A DNA stretch of 64,000 bases from Burkholderiales bacterium (GTDB taxonomy: Bacteria > Pseudomonadota > Gammaproteobacteria > Burkholderiales > Burkholderiaceae_C). The notes beneath the pieces are model-generated. The model searched no databases, was not told the DNA's origin, and saw only the letters and a program-made list of their open reading frames with translations. The stretch spans positions 1-64,000 of the forward strand of contig QBMB01000011.1 of assembly GCA_003241965.1 (NCBI GenBank), given 5' to 3'. Positions 27,342 through 36,818 of the stretch are shown in pieces. Position 1 is the stretch's first letter. The number at the start of each line of letters is the position of its first letter. The translations under genes were made by a program, and so were the position numbers.

Positions 27342-28307
27342 ATGAAAAAATTCGTGCTCTGCCTTTTTGCCATCACCGCCTTCGGCGCCGTGTCGGCCCA
27401 GACCAAATGGGATCTGCCCTCGGGCTACGGACCCAACACCTTCCAGGTGCAGAACCTGCAGCAATTCGCCGAAGACGTCGACAGGGCGACGGCTGGCAAG
27501 CTCAAGATCACCGTGCACTCCAATGCCTCCCTCTTCAAGGCCAACGAGATCAAGCGCGCGGTGCAGTCGGCCCAGGTGCCCGCTGGTGAGTTCATCCTCT
27601 CGGGTGCGGCGAACGAGGCCCCCATTTTTGGCGTGGATTCCATTCCCTTCCTCGCCACCAGCTACGTGGAGTCCCGCCGCCTCGATCAGGCCTCGCGCCC
27701 TTTGCTCATCAAGACACTGTCTGCCCAGGGCATGAAGTTGCTGTACACGGTGGCCTGGCCTCCGCAGAGCCTGTACTCCACCAAACAAGTGACTGCGCTC
27801 AAGGACCTCAAGAGCACGAAGATGCGGGCCTACAACCCGGCCACGTCCTACATTGCCACGGCGGTCGGTGCCCAGCCTGTCACGATCCAGCTGGCCGAGT
27901 TGCCTGCCGCCCTGGCCACGGGCGGGGTGGACAACTTCCTCACCTCCAGCGCCAGCGGCGTGGACAGCAAGCTGTACGAAAGCGCCAAGTTTTTCTACGG
28001 GGTGGCGGCCTGGCTGCCACGCAATGCGGTGGTCGTGAACCAGAAGCAGTTCGACGCGTTGGACAAGGCCAGTCAGGACGCTGTGCTTCAGCAAGCGGCC
28101 GTGGCCGAGCAGCGCGGCTGGAAAACCAGTGAAATCAAGGACGGCGAGTACATCAAGGAGCTGGCCGCCAAAGGCGTGAAGGTGGATGTGGAGGCCACGA
28201 GCTTGAAAAAGGAGCTCAAGGCCATCGGAGACAGCATGACGGCAGACTGGATCAAGCTGGCCGGTGATGAAGGCAAGTCCGTCATCGACGCTTACCTGCA
28301 GAAGTGA
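27342..28307 (+). CDS. dctP: TRAP transporter substrate-binding protein (DctP), second system
   Basis: A 321-residue periplasmic binding protein with a signal peptide (MKKFVLCLFAITAFGAVSA, cut before QTKWDLP). It has the clamp Arg in KSTKMRAYNPATS and the shared LLYTVAWPPQ stretch. It is a paralogue of the dctP at 24357-25322. An AGGAG ribosome site lies just before the ATG. It is followed without a gap by the small and large permeases, so it forms a complete TRAP system. The ligand probably serves as substrate for the DUF1445 or oxoprolinase enzymes next to it. Confidence 0.93.
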   Translation: MKKFVLCLFAITAFGAVSAQTKWDLPSGYGPNTFQVQNLQQFAEDVDRATAGKLKITVHSNASLFKANEIKRAVQSAQVPAGEFILSGAANEAPIFGVDSIPFLATSYVESRRLDQASRPLLIKTLSAQGMKLLYTVAWPPQSLYSTKQVTALKDLKSTKMRAYNPATSYIATAVGAQPVTIQLAELPAALATGGVDNFLTSSASGVDSKLYESAKFFYGVAAWLPRNAVVVNQKQFDALDKASQDAVLQQAAVAEQRGWKTSEIKDGEYIKELAAKGVKVDVEATSLKKELKAIGDSMTADWIKLAGDEGKSVIDAYLQK

Positions 28308-28314
28308 GGCAAGT

Positions 28315-28920
28315 GTGTCCACCACCACCAGCCCTGTCGCCCTGACCGCAGCCTTAGAAAAAAAACCCCCGGGTCGGCCCGGCACGCTGCGTCGGGCGCT
28401 GGATGCCACCTACGGATGGGCCGGCGCCGTGGGCGGCTTCTGCATCGCGCTCATCTGCGTGCTGATGGTGGTGCAGACGCTGGGACGCCAGATGGGTTTC
28501 CCCACGGGGGCCATCACCGACATCGTGTCCTGGTTGTGTGCTTGTGCCGCGTTTCTCACCATGGCCCACGCCTTCAAACACGGCGACTTCGTGCGGGTGA
28601 CGCTGGTGCTGGAGAAGGTGCAGCCGGCCATTCGCTGGAGATTCGAGCTGGCCTGCCTGGTGGTGGCCACGGTGGCCGTGGCCTACCTCGCCTGGTGGGC
28701 CTGCCGGTTCACGTTCGAGAGCTGGCAGTTCAACGAACTGGCACAAGGACTCTGGGCCATCCCCATCTGGATTCCCCAGATGAGCTTTGCCCTGGGCTCC
28801 GTGTTGCTGCTGGTGGCCGTGCTGGATGAGCTGGTGATCGTTGCCCGCGGCGGCGTTCCCACCTTCGTGCGTCTGGTGCAGGAGCGCCACGCCCAGGGTG
28901 ATTTTTCCTCGGATCTTTGA
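28315..28920 (+). CDS. dctQ: TRAP transporter small permease (DctQ), second system
   Basis: A 201-residue DctQ-type protein with an N-terminal Pro/Lys-rich cytoplasmic tail of about 40 residues followed by four membrane helices (AGAVGGFCIALICVLMVVQTLGR being the first; AHAFKHGDFVRVTL the conserved second region). GTG at 28315, eight bases after the dctP stop and with a GTGAGG upstream, is the likely start. An ATG at 28264 would overlap dctP by 44 bases and is less likely. Codon use and position support the operon. Confidence 0.9.
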   Translation: MSTTTSPVALTAALEKKPPGRPGTLRRALDATYGWAGAVGGFCIALICVLMVVQTLGRQMGFPTGAITDIVSWLCACAAFLTMAHAFKHGDFVRVTLVLEKVQPAIRWRFELACLVVATVAVAYLAWWACRFTFESWQFNELAQGLWAIPIWIPQMSFALGSVLLLVAVLDELVIVARGGVPTFVRLVQERHAQGDFSSDL

Positions 28921-28932
28921 AAGTCAACCGCC

Positions 28933-30243
28933 ATGGACATTCTTGCCATTGGAGCGATCCTCCTGCTGTTGATGCTGCTCCTGTTGTCGGGCGGCGTCTG
29001 GATTGCCATGACCCTGGCCATTTGCGGCTGGGTCGGACAGGCCTTCTTTACCAGCAGCCAACCGGGTCTGAATCTGTTCTCGGCATTTTGGGAAAGCACC
29101 GCCAGTTGGGAGCTGGCGGCCTTGCCGCTCTTCATCTGGATGGGCGAGATCCTGTTTCGCACCAAGCTCAGTGAAGAAATGTTCTCTGGCCTTGCGCCCT
29201 GGTTGAACCGGGTGCCAGGCCGCCTGTTTCACACCACCATCCTGGGGTGCGGCATCTTCGGGTCGGTGTCGGGCTCGTCGGCCGCCACCTGCGCCACCAT
29301 CGCCAAGGTGTCACTGCCTGAACTCAAAAAACGTGGCTACAACGAAACCATCGCCATCGGCTCTCTCGCCACCGCAGGCACCTTGGGCATCCTGATCCCG
29401 CCTTCCATCACCATGGTGGTGTATGCCGTGGCCGCCGATGCATCGATCATCCGCATCTTTCTGGCGGGCTTCCTGCCGGGCCTGTTGTTGATGGCGCTGT
29501 TTTCCGGCTACATCGCCTGGTGGTCGCTGCGCAACAAGGACCAGATGCCACCGCCGGAGAAGGCCACGACCCTGCGGGAGAAGCTGCACTTGTCGCGCAA
29601 CCTCGTGCCCTGTGCCCTGCTGATCGTGTTCATCTGCTGGTCGCTGGTGGCCGGCTGGGCCACCGCCACCGAGTGCGCCGCCTATGGCGTGGTGGGCGCG
29701 CTGGCACTGGCGGCCTGGAGTCGTTCGTTGACCTGGGCCAACTTCAAGGAAAGCCTGGGCGGCGCGAGCCGCACCAGCTGCATGATCATGTTCATCCTGG
29801 CGGGCGCTGCTTTCCTCACCAAGACCATGGCCTTCACCGGCATCCCGCGCGAGCTGGCCGAGTGGGTCAATGGCATGCACCTGTCTCCGTATGCGCTGAT
29901 CGCCTGCCTGGTGGTGGTGTACCTGGTGCTCGGCACGGCGCTGGACGGCATCAGCATGATCGTGCTCACCGCCGCCGTGGTGATGCCGATGATCCAGAAG
30001 GCGGGGTTCGACCTGATCTGGTTCGGCATCTTCGTGATCTTGCTGGTCGAGATTGCCGAGGTCACACCCCCAGTCGGTTTCAACCTTTTCGTGCTGCAGA
30101 ACATGACCGGCAAAGACAGCACCTTGATTGCCAAAGCCGCCATCCCGTTCTTCATGTGCCTGGTGGTCTGCATTGCGCTGATCACCCTGTTTCCGCAGAT
30201 CGTGACCGCGGTGCCGGACGCCTTGATGGGGGTGGCGAAATGA
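28933..30243 (+). CDS. dctM: TRAP transporter large permease (DctM), second system
   Basis: A 436-residue DctM-type permease with about 12 membrane helices. The family signatures GSVSGSSAATCATIAKVS, GTLGILIPPSITMVVY and EVTPPVGFNLFVLQNMT are intact. It follows dctQ by 12 bases. It is similar in layout to the dctM at 22565-23860, which indicates that the two TRAP operons come from a duplication. It ends 42 bases before a third binding-protein gene. Confidence 0.93.
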   Translation: MDILAIGAILLLLMLLLLSGGVWIAMTLAICGWVGQAFFTSSQPGLNLFSAFWESTASWELAALPLFIWMGEILFRTKLSEEMFSGLAPWLNRVPGRLFHTTILGCGIFGSVSGSSAATCATIAKVSLPELKKRGYNETIAIGSLATAGTLGILIPPSITMVVYAVAADASIIRIFLAGFLPGLLLMALFSGYIAWWSLRNKDQMPPPEKATTLREKLHLSRNLVPCALLIVFICWSLVAGWATATECAAYGVVGALALAAWSRSLTWANFKESLGGASRTSCMIMFILAGAAFLTKTMAFTGIPRELAEWVNGMHLSPYALIACLVVVYLVLGTALDGISMIVLTAAVVMPMIQKAGFDLIWFGIFVILLVEIAEVTPPVGFNLFVLQNMTGKDSTLIAKAAIPFFMCLVVCIALITLFPQIVTAVPDALMGVAK

Positions 30244-30285
30244 CGCACACGCCTCCACGAAACCACCAGCGCTGAGGACCAGGGC

Positions 30286-31263
30286 ATGAAAAAGAAATGG
30301 GCCGTGGCCGCGTTGCTGGCCGCGTTGGGGCAGTTGTGCCTGGCGCAAACGCCAACCCAGTGGCAGTTGGCCACGGGCTACCGCGCAGAGTCTTTCCACA
30401 CGCGCAACCTGAGCGCCTTTGCTCTGGATGTGGAGAAGGTGTCGCAGGGAGCGCTGCAGATTCAGGTTCGACCCAACAACGAATTGTTCAAGCTGGCCGA
30501 GATTCGTCAGTCGGTGCAGGACGGTCGGGTCCAGGCGGGTGAAGTCATCATGACCGGCCTGGTTGGGGAGGTGCCGATTGCCGGGGCCGACACGATCCCC
30601 TTCGTGGTTCAGAGCTATGGCGATGCCCGGCGTCTGTGGGGCTTGCAGCGTCCGCTGATCGAAAAGCACCTGGCCGAGCGCGGGCTCAAGGTGCTCTATG
30701 CCGTGCCCTGGCCACCGCAGGGTCTTTTCACCGGTGCGCCGGTGCGCTCCATGACGGACCTCAAGGGCAGCCGCATGCGCACCTACAACCTGTCGACCCA
30801 GCGCATTGCCCAGATGCTGGGGGCCTCGCCGGTGGATGTGCCGATGGCCGAGGTGAATCAGGCTCTGTCAGAAGGCCGGGTGGACAACATGATCACGTCG
30901 GCGGTGACCGGTGTGGAGAACAAGGTCTGGGGGCGAATCGGTCACTACTACCCCATCAACGCCTGGTTTCCCAAGAACCTCGTCTTCGTCAACGTGAAGG
31001 CGTTTGAGGCGCTGCCGATCCCGGTTCGCGAGGCGGTCACGCAGGCCGCCGCGCGGGCGGAGGCGCGCGGCTGGACGATGAGCGAAACCGTGGCCACCGA
31101 GTCCACCCGCGAATTGGCCGCGCAAGGCATGAAGGGCGAACGCATTGCGCCGGCGGTTGAAGCCGAACTCAAGCGGCTGGGCGAGAAATTTTCCCGCGAA
31201 TGGGTGCAGTCGGTTGGCCATGAAGCCAACGTGATCTTCGTTCCCTACTACTTTCAACGCTAA
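30286..31263 (+). CDS. dctP: Third TRAP substrate-binding protein without its own permease
   Basis: A 325-residue TRAP binding protein with a signal peptide (MKKKWAVAALLAALGQLCLA). The clamp region reads KGSRMRTYNLSTQ. It is more diverged than the other two binding proteins of the window (WQLATGYRAESFHTRNL at the mature start instead of TKWDLP). No permease genes follow; the next gene is the oxoprolinase. It may feed the upstream DctQM pair, widening its substrate range. AGG lies about 7 bases before the ATG. Confidence 0.9.
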   Translation: MKKKWAVAALLAALGQLCLAQTPTQWQLATGYRAESFHTRNLSAFALDVEKVSQGALQIQVRPNNELFKLAEIRQSVQDGRVQAGEVIMTGLVGEVPIAGADTIPFVVQSYGDARRLWGLQRPLIEKHLAERGLKVLYAVPWPPQGLFTGAPVRSMTDLKGSRMRTYNLSTQRIAQMLGASPVDVPMAEVNQALSEGRVDNMITSAVTGVENKVWGRIGHYYPINAWFPKNLVFVNVKAFEALPIPVREAVTQAAARAEARGWTMSETVATESTRELAAQGMKGERIAPAVEAELKRLGEKFSREWVQSVGHEANVIFVPYYFQR

Positions 31264-31275
31264 AGTCCCGTCAAC

Positions 31276-34200
31276 ATGCAAGACAACTCTTCTCCCCTGG
31301 GTACCCGATGGCAGTTCTGGATCGACCGCGGCGGCACATTCACCGATGTTGTGGGCAAGCGGCCCGACGGATCGCTGATCACGCACAAGCTGCTGTCGGA
31401 GAATCCGGAGCAGTACCGTGACGCTGCAGTGGCCGGCATACGCCACCTGCTGGGTTTGGCACCGGGCGCACCCGTGACGCCGGAGCTGGTGGAGTGCGTG
31501 AAGATGGGCACCACGGTGGCGACCAATGCGCTGCTCGAACGCAAGGGTGAACCCACCTTGCTCGTGACCACCAAGGGGTTTCGCGACGCCCTGCGCATTG
31601 CGTACCAGAACCGTCCGCGTCTGTTTGACCGTTGCATCACGCTGCCCGAGTTGCTCTACAGCGAAGTGGTCGAGGCGCAAGAGCGTGTGGGTGCCGAGGG
31701 CGAGGTGTTGCAGCCACTGGGTGAGGCCGCGCTCAGGGGCGACCTGCTGGCAGCTTACGGACGTGGCCTGCGCAGCGTGGCGATCGTGTTCATGCACGGT
31801 TACCGCTTCACCGAACACGAACAGGCCGCCAGCCGCATGGCGCGCGAGGTGGGGTTCACACAGGTGAGCACCTCGCACCAGACGAGTCCGATGATGAAAT
31901 TCGTGAGCCGGGGCGACACCACCGTGGTGGACGCCTACCTCTCCCCCATCCTGCGCCGCTATGTGGAGCAGGTGGCGAACGACATGCCCGGCGTCAAGCT
32001 CTACTTCATGCAGTCCTCCGGCGGTCTCACCGACGCCCATGTGTTCCAGGGCAAGGACGCCATTCTTTCTGGCCCGGCCGGTGGCATTGTGGGCATGGCC
32101 CGAACGGCCGGTCTGGCCGGGATTGAGAAGGTGATCGGTTTCGACATGGGCGGCACATCGACCGACGTGTCGCACTACGCCGGGCAGTTCGAGCGCGAGT
32201 TCGAAACGCAGGTGGCCGGCGTGCGCATGCGCGCGCCCATGATGAGCATTCACACCGTGGCTGCGGGTGGTGGATCCATCCTGTCGTTCGACGGAGCGCG
32301 CTTTCGCGTGGGCCCCGAGAGTGCCGGCGCCAACCCCGGACCGGCCAGCTACCGACGCGGCGGACCGCTGGCGGTGACCGATGCCAACGTGATGCTCGGC
32401 AAGATCCAGCCGCGTCACTTTCCCAAGGTGTTCGGCCCCCAGGCCAACGAGGCCTTGAGTGCCGAAGCGGTGCAGGGCAAGTTTGCCGAGCTGGCCTTGC
32501 AAACGGGGCGGCAGCCCGAAGAAGTCGCCGAAGGCTTCATCAACATCGCGGTGCAACAGATGGCCAACGCCATCAAGAAGATTTCGGTGGCCCGGGGCTA
32601 CGACGTGACCCGCTACACCTTGCAGTGTTTTGGTGGCGCGGGCGGGCAGCACGCCTGCCTGGTGGCCGACGCCCTGGGCATGACGCGTGTGTTCGTGCAT
32701 CCGCTGGCCGGCGTGCTGTCGGCCTACGGCATGGGTCTGGCTGATCAAAACGTCATCCGCGAGCAGGCGGTGGAACTGATGCTGGCGAAGGAGTCGCTGC
32801 CACTCATTGCCGAGAAGCTCGACGCACTGGGCGCTGTGGCGCAGGCCGAGCTGGGCCGCCAGGAGGTCAACGCAGGCACGGTGGTGGTTCACCACCGGGT
32901 GCATGTGCGCTACGAGGGCAGCGACTCGGCCCTGGTGGTGCCTTACGGCAGTCTGGATGCCATACAGGCCGCGTTCGAGACCGCGTACCGCCAGCGTTTT
33001 GCCTTCCTGATGCAGGGCAAACGCCTGGTGGTGGAGGCCGTGTCGGTGGAGGCGGTGGTGCCCGGAGACGCGCCCGACGAACCCCGTTGGCCCACCCATG
33101 AGCCGCGCGAAGTGCCCCGCCGGGAAACCGTTCGCATGTACTCGGGCGGGCAATGGCTGGACGCCGCCCTGGTGGTGCGCGAAGACCTGCGCCCGGGTGA
33201 TGTGATCCCCGGGCCTGCCATCGTGGCCGAGAAGAACGCCACCACGGTGGTCGAACCCGGCTGGGAAGCTGTGCTCACCGAGTTGGACCACCTGGTGCTC
33301 GACCGCCGCATTCCACGCACGACCGCCTACGCCGTGGGCACCACGGTCGATCCGGTGCTGCTGGAGGTGTTCAACAACCTGTTCATGAACATCGCCGAGC
33401 AGATGGGTCTGCAACTGCAGAACACGGCGTATTCGGTCAACATCAAGGAGCGGCTTGATTTTTCATGCGCGCTGTTCGATGCCGAAGGCAACCTCATCGC
33501 CAACGCACCGCACATGCCGGTGCACCTGGGCAGCATGGGCGAGAGCATCAAGACCGTGATCCGTGAGAACGCAGGCCGCATGCAGCCGGGCGATGTGTAC
33601 GCGCTCAACGATCCCTACCACGGGGGTACGCACCTGCCCGACGTGACGGTGATCACGCCGGTCTACCTGGGCAGCGAGCCGACGTTTTATGTCGGCTCGC
33701 GCGGCCACCATGCCGACATTGGCGGCACCACGCCGGGTTCCATGCCGCCGTTTTCCACGCGCATCGAAGAGGAGGGCGTGCAGATCAACAACGTGAAGCT
33801 GGTGGCTCAAGGCGTGTTGCGCGAGGCCGAGATGGTGGCGCTGCTGCAAAGCGGCGAGTACCCGTCGAGGAATCCGCAGCAGAACATGGCCGACCTCAAG
33901 GCGCAGATTGCGGCCAACGAGAAGGGTGTGCAGGAGTTGCGCAAGATGGTCGACCAGTTCGGCCTGGACGTGGTGCAGGCCTACATGAGCCACGTGCAGG
34001 ACAACGCCGAAGAATCGGTGCGCCGCGTGATCACCCGGCTCAAGGACGGCGCCTTCACCCTGCCGCTGGACAACGGTGCGCAAATTCAGGTGGCGGTGCG
34101 CGTGAATGCTGCGCAACGCAGCGCCGAGATCGATTTCACCGGCACCTCGGCCCAGCAACTCAACAACTTCAATGCACCCACCGCAGTGTGCATGGCGGCG

Positions 34201-34899
34201 GTGCTCTATGTGTTCCGCACGCTGGTGGACGACGACATTCCGCTCAACGCGGGATGTCTCAAGCCACTGAAGGTCATCATTCCGCCCGGCTCCATGCTCA
34301 ACCCGAACCCGCCGGCCTCGGTGGTGGCGGGCAATGTGGAGACCTCGAGTTGCATCACCAACGCGCTCTATGGCGCGCTCGGTGTGATGGCGGCGAGCCA
34401 GTGCACCATGAACAACTTCACCTTCGGCAATGCCACGCACCAGTACTACGAAACCATCTCGGGTGGCAGCGGCGCTGGAGCCGTGACCGACGCCAGTGGC
34501 GCTGTCGTCGGGGGCTTCGACGGCACGAGTGTGGTGCAGACCCACATGACCAACTCGCGCCTGACCGACCCCGAGGTGCTGGAGTTCCGTTTCCCGGTGC
34601 GTCTGGAAAGCTACGAGATCCGCCTGGGATCAGGTGGCGCTGGCCGCTGGCACGGCGGCGACGGAGGCGTGCGCCGCGTGCGCTTCCTGGAAGATATGAC
34701 GGCCAGCATTCTTGCCAACGGAAGAGTGCACGGCGCCTTCGGCATGGCCGGCGGTGAGCCGGGCCAGGTGGGCATCAACCGCGTGGTGCGATCGGACGGT
34801 TCGATCGAGGAACTGGCCCACATCGGCCAGGCCGAAATGAAGCCGGGAGACATCTTCGAGATCCACACGCCGGGCGGCGGCGGTTACGGCAAGGCCTGA
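31276..34899 (+). CDS. Fused hydantoinase A/B (5-oxoprolinase-type) enzyme
   Basis: A 1207-residue protein joining the two hydantoinase/oxoprolinase domains. The N-terminal HyuA part has the ATPase signatures [13 protein letters not shown] (about residue 15), [16 protein letters not shown] and [11 protein letters not shown]. The C-terminal HyuB part (from about 690) has [31 protein letters not shown] and GGDGGVRRV. The architecture and length match ATP-dependent 5-oxoprolinases, which open 5-oxoproline to glutamate; N-methylhydantoinase and acetone-carboxylase-like members are alternatives. Co-location with a D-glutamate-cyclase-like gene and TRAP transporters favours oxoproline or a related cyclic amide. 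It ends an apparent operon starting at 26504. Confidence 0.88.
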   Translation: MQDNSSPLGTRWQFWIDRGGTFTDVVGKRPDGSLITHKLLSENPEQYRDAAVAGIRHLLGLAPGAPVTPELVECVKMGTTVATNALLERKGEPTLLVTTKGFRDALRIAYQNRPRLFDRCITLPELLYSEVVEAQERVGAEGEVLQPLGEAALRGDLLAAYGRGLRSVAIVFMHGYRFTEHEQAASRMAREVGFTQVSTSHQTSPMMKFVSRGDTTVVDAYLSPILRRYVEQVANDMPGVKLYFMQSSGGLTDAHVFQGKDAILSGPAGGIVGMARTAGLAGIEKVIGFDMGGTSTDVSHYAGQFEREFETQVAGVRMRAPMMSIHTVAAGGGSILSFDGARFRVGPESAGANPGPASYRRGGPLAVTDANVMLGKIQPRHFPKVFGPQANEALSAEAVQGKFAELALQTGRQPEEVAEGFINIAVQQMANAIKKISVARGYDVTRYTLQCFGGAGGQHACLVADALGMTRVFVHPLAGVLSAYGMGLADQNVIREQAVELMLAKESLPLIAEKLDALGAVAQAELGRQEVNAGTVVVHHRVHVRYEGSDSALVVPYGSLDAIQAAFETAYRQRFAFLMQGKRLVVEAVSVEAVVPGDAPDEPRWPTHEPREVPRRETVRMYSGGQWLDAALVVREDLRPGDVIPGPAIVAEKNATTVVEPGWEAVLTELDHLVLDRRIPRTTAYAVGTTVDPVLLEVFNNLFMNIAEQMGLQLQNTAYSVNIKERLDFSCALFDAEGNLIANAPHMPVHLGSMGESIKTVIRENAGRMQPGDVYALNDPYHGGTHLPDVTVITPVYLGSEPTFYVGSRGHHADIGGTTPGSMPPFSTRIEEEGVQINNVKLVAQGVLREAEMVALLQSGEYPSRNPQQNMADLKAQIAANEKGVQELRKMVDQFGLDVVQAYMSHVQDNAEESVRRVITRLKDGAFTLPLDNGAQIQVAVRVNAAQRSAEIDFTGTSAQQLNNFNAPTAVCMAAVLYVFRTLVDDDIPLNAGCLKPLKVIIPPGSMLNPNPPASVVAGNVETSSCITNALYGALGVMAASQCTMNNFTFGNATHQYYETISGGSGAGAVTDASGAVVGGFDGTSVVQTHMTNSRLTDPEVLEFRFPVRLESYEIRLGSGGAGRWHGGDGGVRRVRFLEDMTASILANGRVHGAFGMAGGEPGQVGINRVVRSDGSIEELAHIGQAEMKPGDIFEIHTPGGGGYGKA

Positions 34900-34904
34900 G
34901 GCCT

Positions 34905-36050
34905 CTACAGCTCTTCCACGCGTCTGGCCGGATAGCTGTCCCAGGCCTGGCAACCGGGACACTGCCAGAAGTGCTGGCGCGCTTCAAAACCACAGGCGGC
35001 ACAGCGGTAGCGCTTGAGCGGCCCGCTCGCCTGTTCCAGCGCCTGCTGCACACGCTCCTGCGCCTTGGGGTCCGAGAGTGTTTCACCCGCCAGCCACCGG
35101 GACGTGATCACCAGTGAATGTTCACGTTCCAGGTGGTTCAGATACCGGACGCGTGCGGCCTTTGTGTCTGCGCTGAGCGCGGCCAGGGCCTCGGTCACGT
35201 CCACCGACGGCGCACGGTCATGGCTGGTCTGCAACAGCGCCAAGGCCTCGGCTTCCCGCCCACATTGCCGGGCCAGGGTGGCCAGTTGTCCGGACACGAG
35301 TGGAAGGTATTGAGGCGCGTGGCGGTTCAGCTGCAGGAGGGCGTCGAAGGCATCGGACGGGCTGCCCGCTTGCGCCTTGAGGGCTGAAATGGCCATCCAG
35401 CCGCGGGCCAGTTGTGGCGCTCTCTGCACCGCTTCTTCCAGCAACGTGAGTGCGCTCGCTGTGTCCCCGCCACGCTGCGCGATCTCGGCCTGTTCACAGA
35501 GGTAGTGCGCCAGGCGGGGCGCAAAACTGCCCTGTTCCGCGGTCTCCAGTCGCTGGGCGATGTCCTTGGCCTGCGACCAGTCCCGCGAACGCTCGTAAAT
35601 GCCGAGCAAGGCCAGCAGGGCTTCGCCCTCGAACGCCGAGCCCTGCAGCTTGTTGAGGGCCGCCTCGGCACGGTCCAGCAAGCCGGCCTTCAGGAAGTCC
35701 AGCGCCAGCGCGTGTTGGGCACGGTCGCGGTCCTTGCTGCTGAGGTCGGCGCGCGAAAGCAGGTGCTCATGCACACGCACGGCGCGGTCGTAATCGCCAC
35801 GGCGGCGAAAGAGGTTGCCCAGCGCAAAGTGCAGTTCGGCGGTGTCGGGGTCGCCTTGCACCGCTTCAATGAACGCATCGATCGCCTGGTCTTGCTGTTC
35901 GTTGAGCAGGTGGTTCAGGCCACGGAAGTAAGCCTTGGGTGCCTGGCGGCTTTCCATGCGCCATTGCCGAAGGTCCAGCCGCGATGCGCCCCAGCCTGCT
36001 GCAAAGGCCAGGGGCAAGCCCCACAGCAGCCAGGTGAAATCAAAGTCCAT
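34905..36050 (-). CDS. lapB: LPS assembly regulator LapB (TPR protein)
   Basis: A 381-residue protein with an N-terminal membrane helix (FTWLLWGLPLAFAAGWGASR), about six to nine tetratricopeptide-like repeats, and a C-terminal rubredoxin-like zinc ribbon (CAACGF ... CPGC). In E. coli LapB (YciM) regulates LpxC turnover and thereby lipopolysaccharide synthesis. The start at 36050 matches the family; earlier in-frame residues overlap lapA and are Arg/Cys-rich. It overlaps the lapA end by 11 bases, so the two are coupled, as elsewhere in proteobacteria. Confidence 0.92.
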   Translation of the reverse strand: MDFDFTWLLWGLPLAFAAGWGASRLDLRQWRMESRQAPKAYFRGLNHLLNEQQDQAIDAFIEAVQGDPDTAELHFALGNLFRRRGDYDRAVRVHEHLLSRADLSSKDRDRAQHALALDFLKAGLLDRAEAALNKLQGSAFEGEALLALLGIYERSRDWSQAKDIAQRLETAEQGSFAPRLAHYLCEQAEIAQRGGDTASALTLLEEAVQRAPQLARGWMAISALKAQAGSPSDAFDALLQLNRHAPQYLPLVSGQLATLARQCGREAEALALLQTSHDRAPSVDVTEALAALSADTKAARVRYLNHLEREHSLVITSRWLAGETLSDPKAQERVQQALEQASGPLKRYRCAACGFEARQHFWQCPGCQAWDSYPARRVEEL

Positions 36051-36345
36051 GACGGCGGTCGCTGGGATCGGGAAAGAGCGTGGAGTCTGCTTCGAAGGAA
36101 GTGCTGGCCGTCGCGGCCGATGCGGCGCGGCGCCGCGAGCGTTTGGCCCGCAGCCACAGCGGCAGCATGACCAGCACGCCGAGGAAAACGCCGAGCACGA
36201 GTGCGACCAGGATGACGAGCACCAGCGGCGCCTGCCAGCTGGCACCGAAGAACAGGTTGAGCGTCACGCTGTCCTGGTTGTTCAGCGCGAAGGCGAACAA
36301 CACAAAAAAAATGGCTGCGTTGAGCAGCCACATCAGGTATTTCAA
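36040..36345 (-). CDS. lapA: LapA-domain inner membrane protein
   Basis: A 101-residue LapA (DUF1049) protein with two membrane helices (MWLLNAAIFFVLFAFAL and LVLVILVALVLGVFLGVLVML) and a basic, Arg-rich C-terminal tail. The NNQDSVTLNLFFG link between the helices is typical of the family. Gene pair lapA-lapB, transcribed with ihfB upstream, is a standard arrangement. Confidence 0.9.
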   Translation of the reverse strand: MKYLMWLLNAAIFFVLFAFALNNQDSVTLNLFFGASWQAPLVLVILVALVLGVFLGVLVMLPLWLRAKRSRRRAASAATASTSFEADSTLFPDPSDRRHGL

Positions 36346-36404
36346 ATCGTCCCCTTTGTGGTGGGGCGATTGTAGCGATCAGGTCGCTGCCGGGGCAGCG
36401 ACCG

Positions 36405-36725
36405 TCACGTCGGCTTCTTCGGCTCGCGCCCGAGAATTTCTGCGGTTTTGGCATCCACCTGCTCGCGCAGGGCCTTGCCCGGCTTGAAGTGGGGCACGCG
36501 CTTCTCGGGGATCATCACGCTCTCGCCCGACCGCGGGTTGCGTCCCACGCGGGGCGATCGGCGATTGACCGAAAAGCTGCCAAAGCCACGAATCTCGATC
36601 CGGTGACCCTTGACCAGCGCATCGCCCATGGCGTCGAGGATGGCCTTGACGGCGAACTCGGCGTCGCGGTGCGTCAGCTGGCCGAATCGGCTGGCCAACG
36701 CTTCAACGAGGTCGCTGCGGGTCAT
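36405..36725 (-). CDS. ihfB: Integration host factor beta subunit
   Basis: A 106-residue member of the HU/IHF family. It begins [10 protein letters not shown] and carries the DNA-intercalating arm with [14 protein letters not shown], both diagnostic for IHF-beta. IHF bends DNA and assists sigma54 transcription, recombination and replication. An in-frame ATG eight codons upstream (36749) exists; the shorter start aligns with the family. It lies between rpsA and lapA, as is usual for proteobacteria. Confidence 0.93.
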   Translation of the reverse strand: MTRSDLVEALASRFGQLTHRDAEFAVKAILDAMGDALVKGHRIEIRGFGSFSVNRRSPRVGRNPRSGESVMIPEKRVPHFKPGKALREQVDAKTAEILGREPKKPT

Positions 36726-36818
36726 GTGTGCAGGTTTGGGCTGGGGCATTCAAGGACCGGCGCCCGGTCGGAACACACGCCGTGGGGCATGCGTCTGACC
36801 AGGCGCCAGCAATCGAAT

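Noticed and set aside
30868-33414. An 848-codon open frame on the minus strand opposite the oxoprolinase gene
   Set aside because: The plus-strand frame carries clear HyuA/HyuB motifs. The antisense translation is low-complexity His/Arg/Gly-rich and lacks any recognisable domain.
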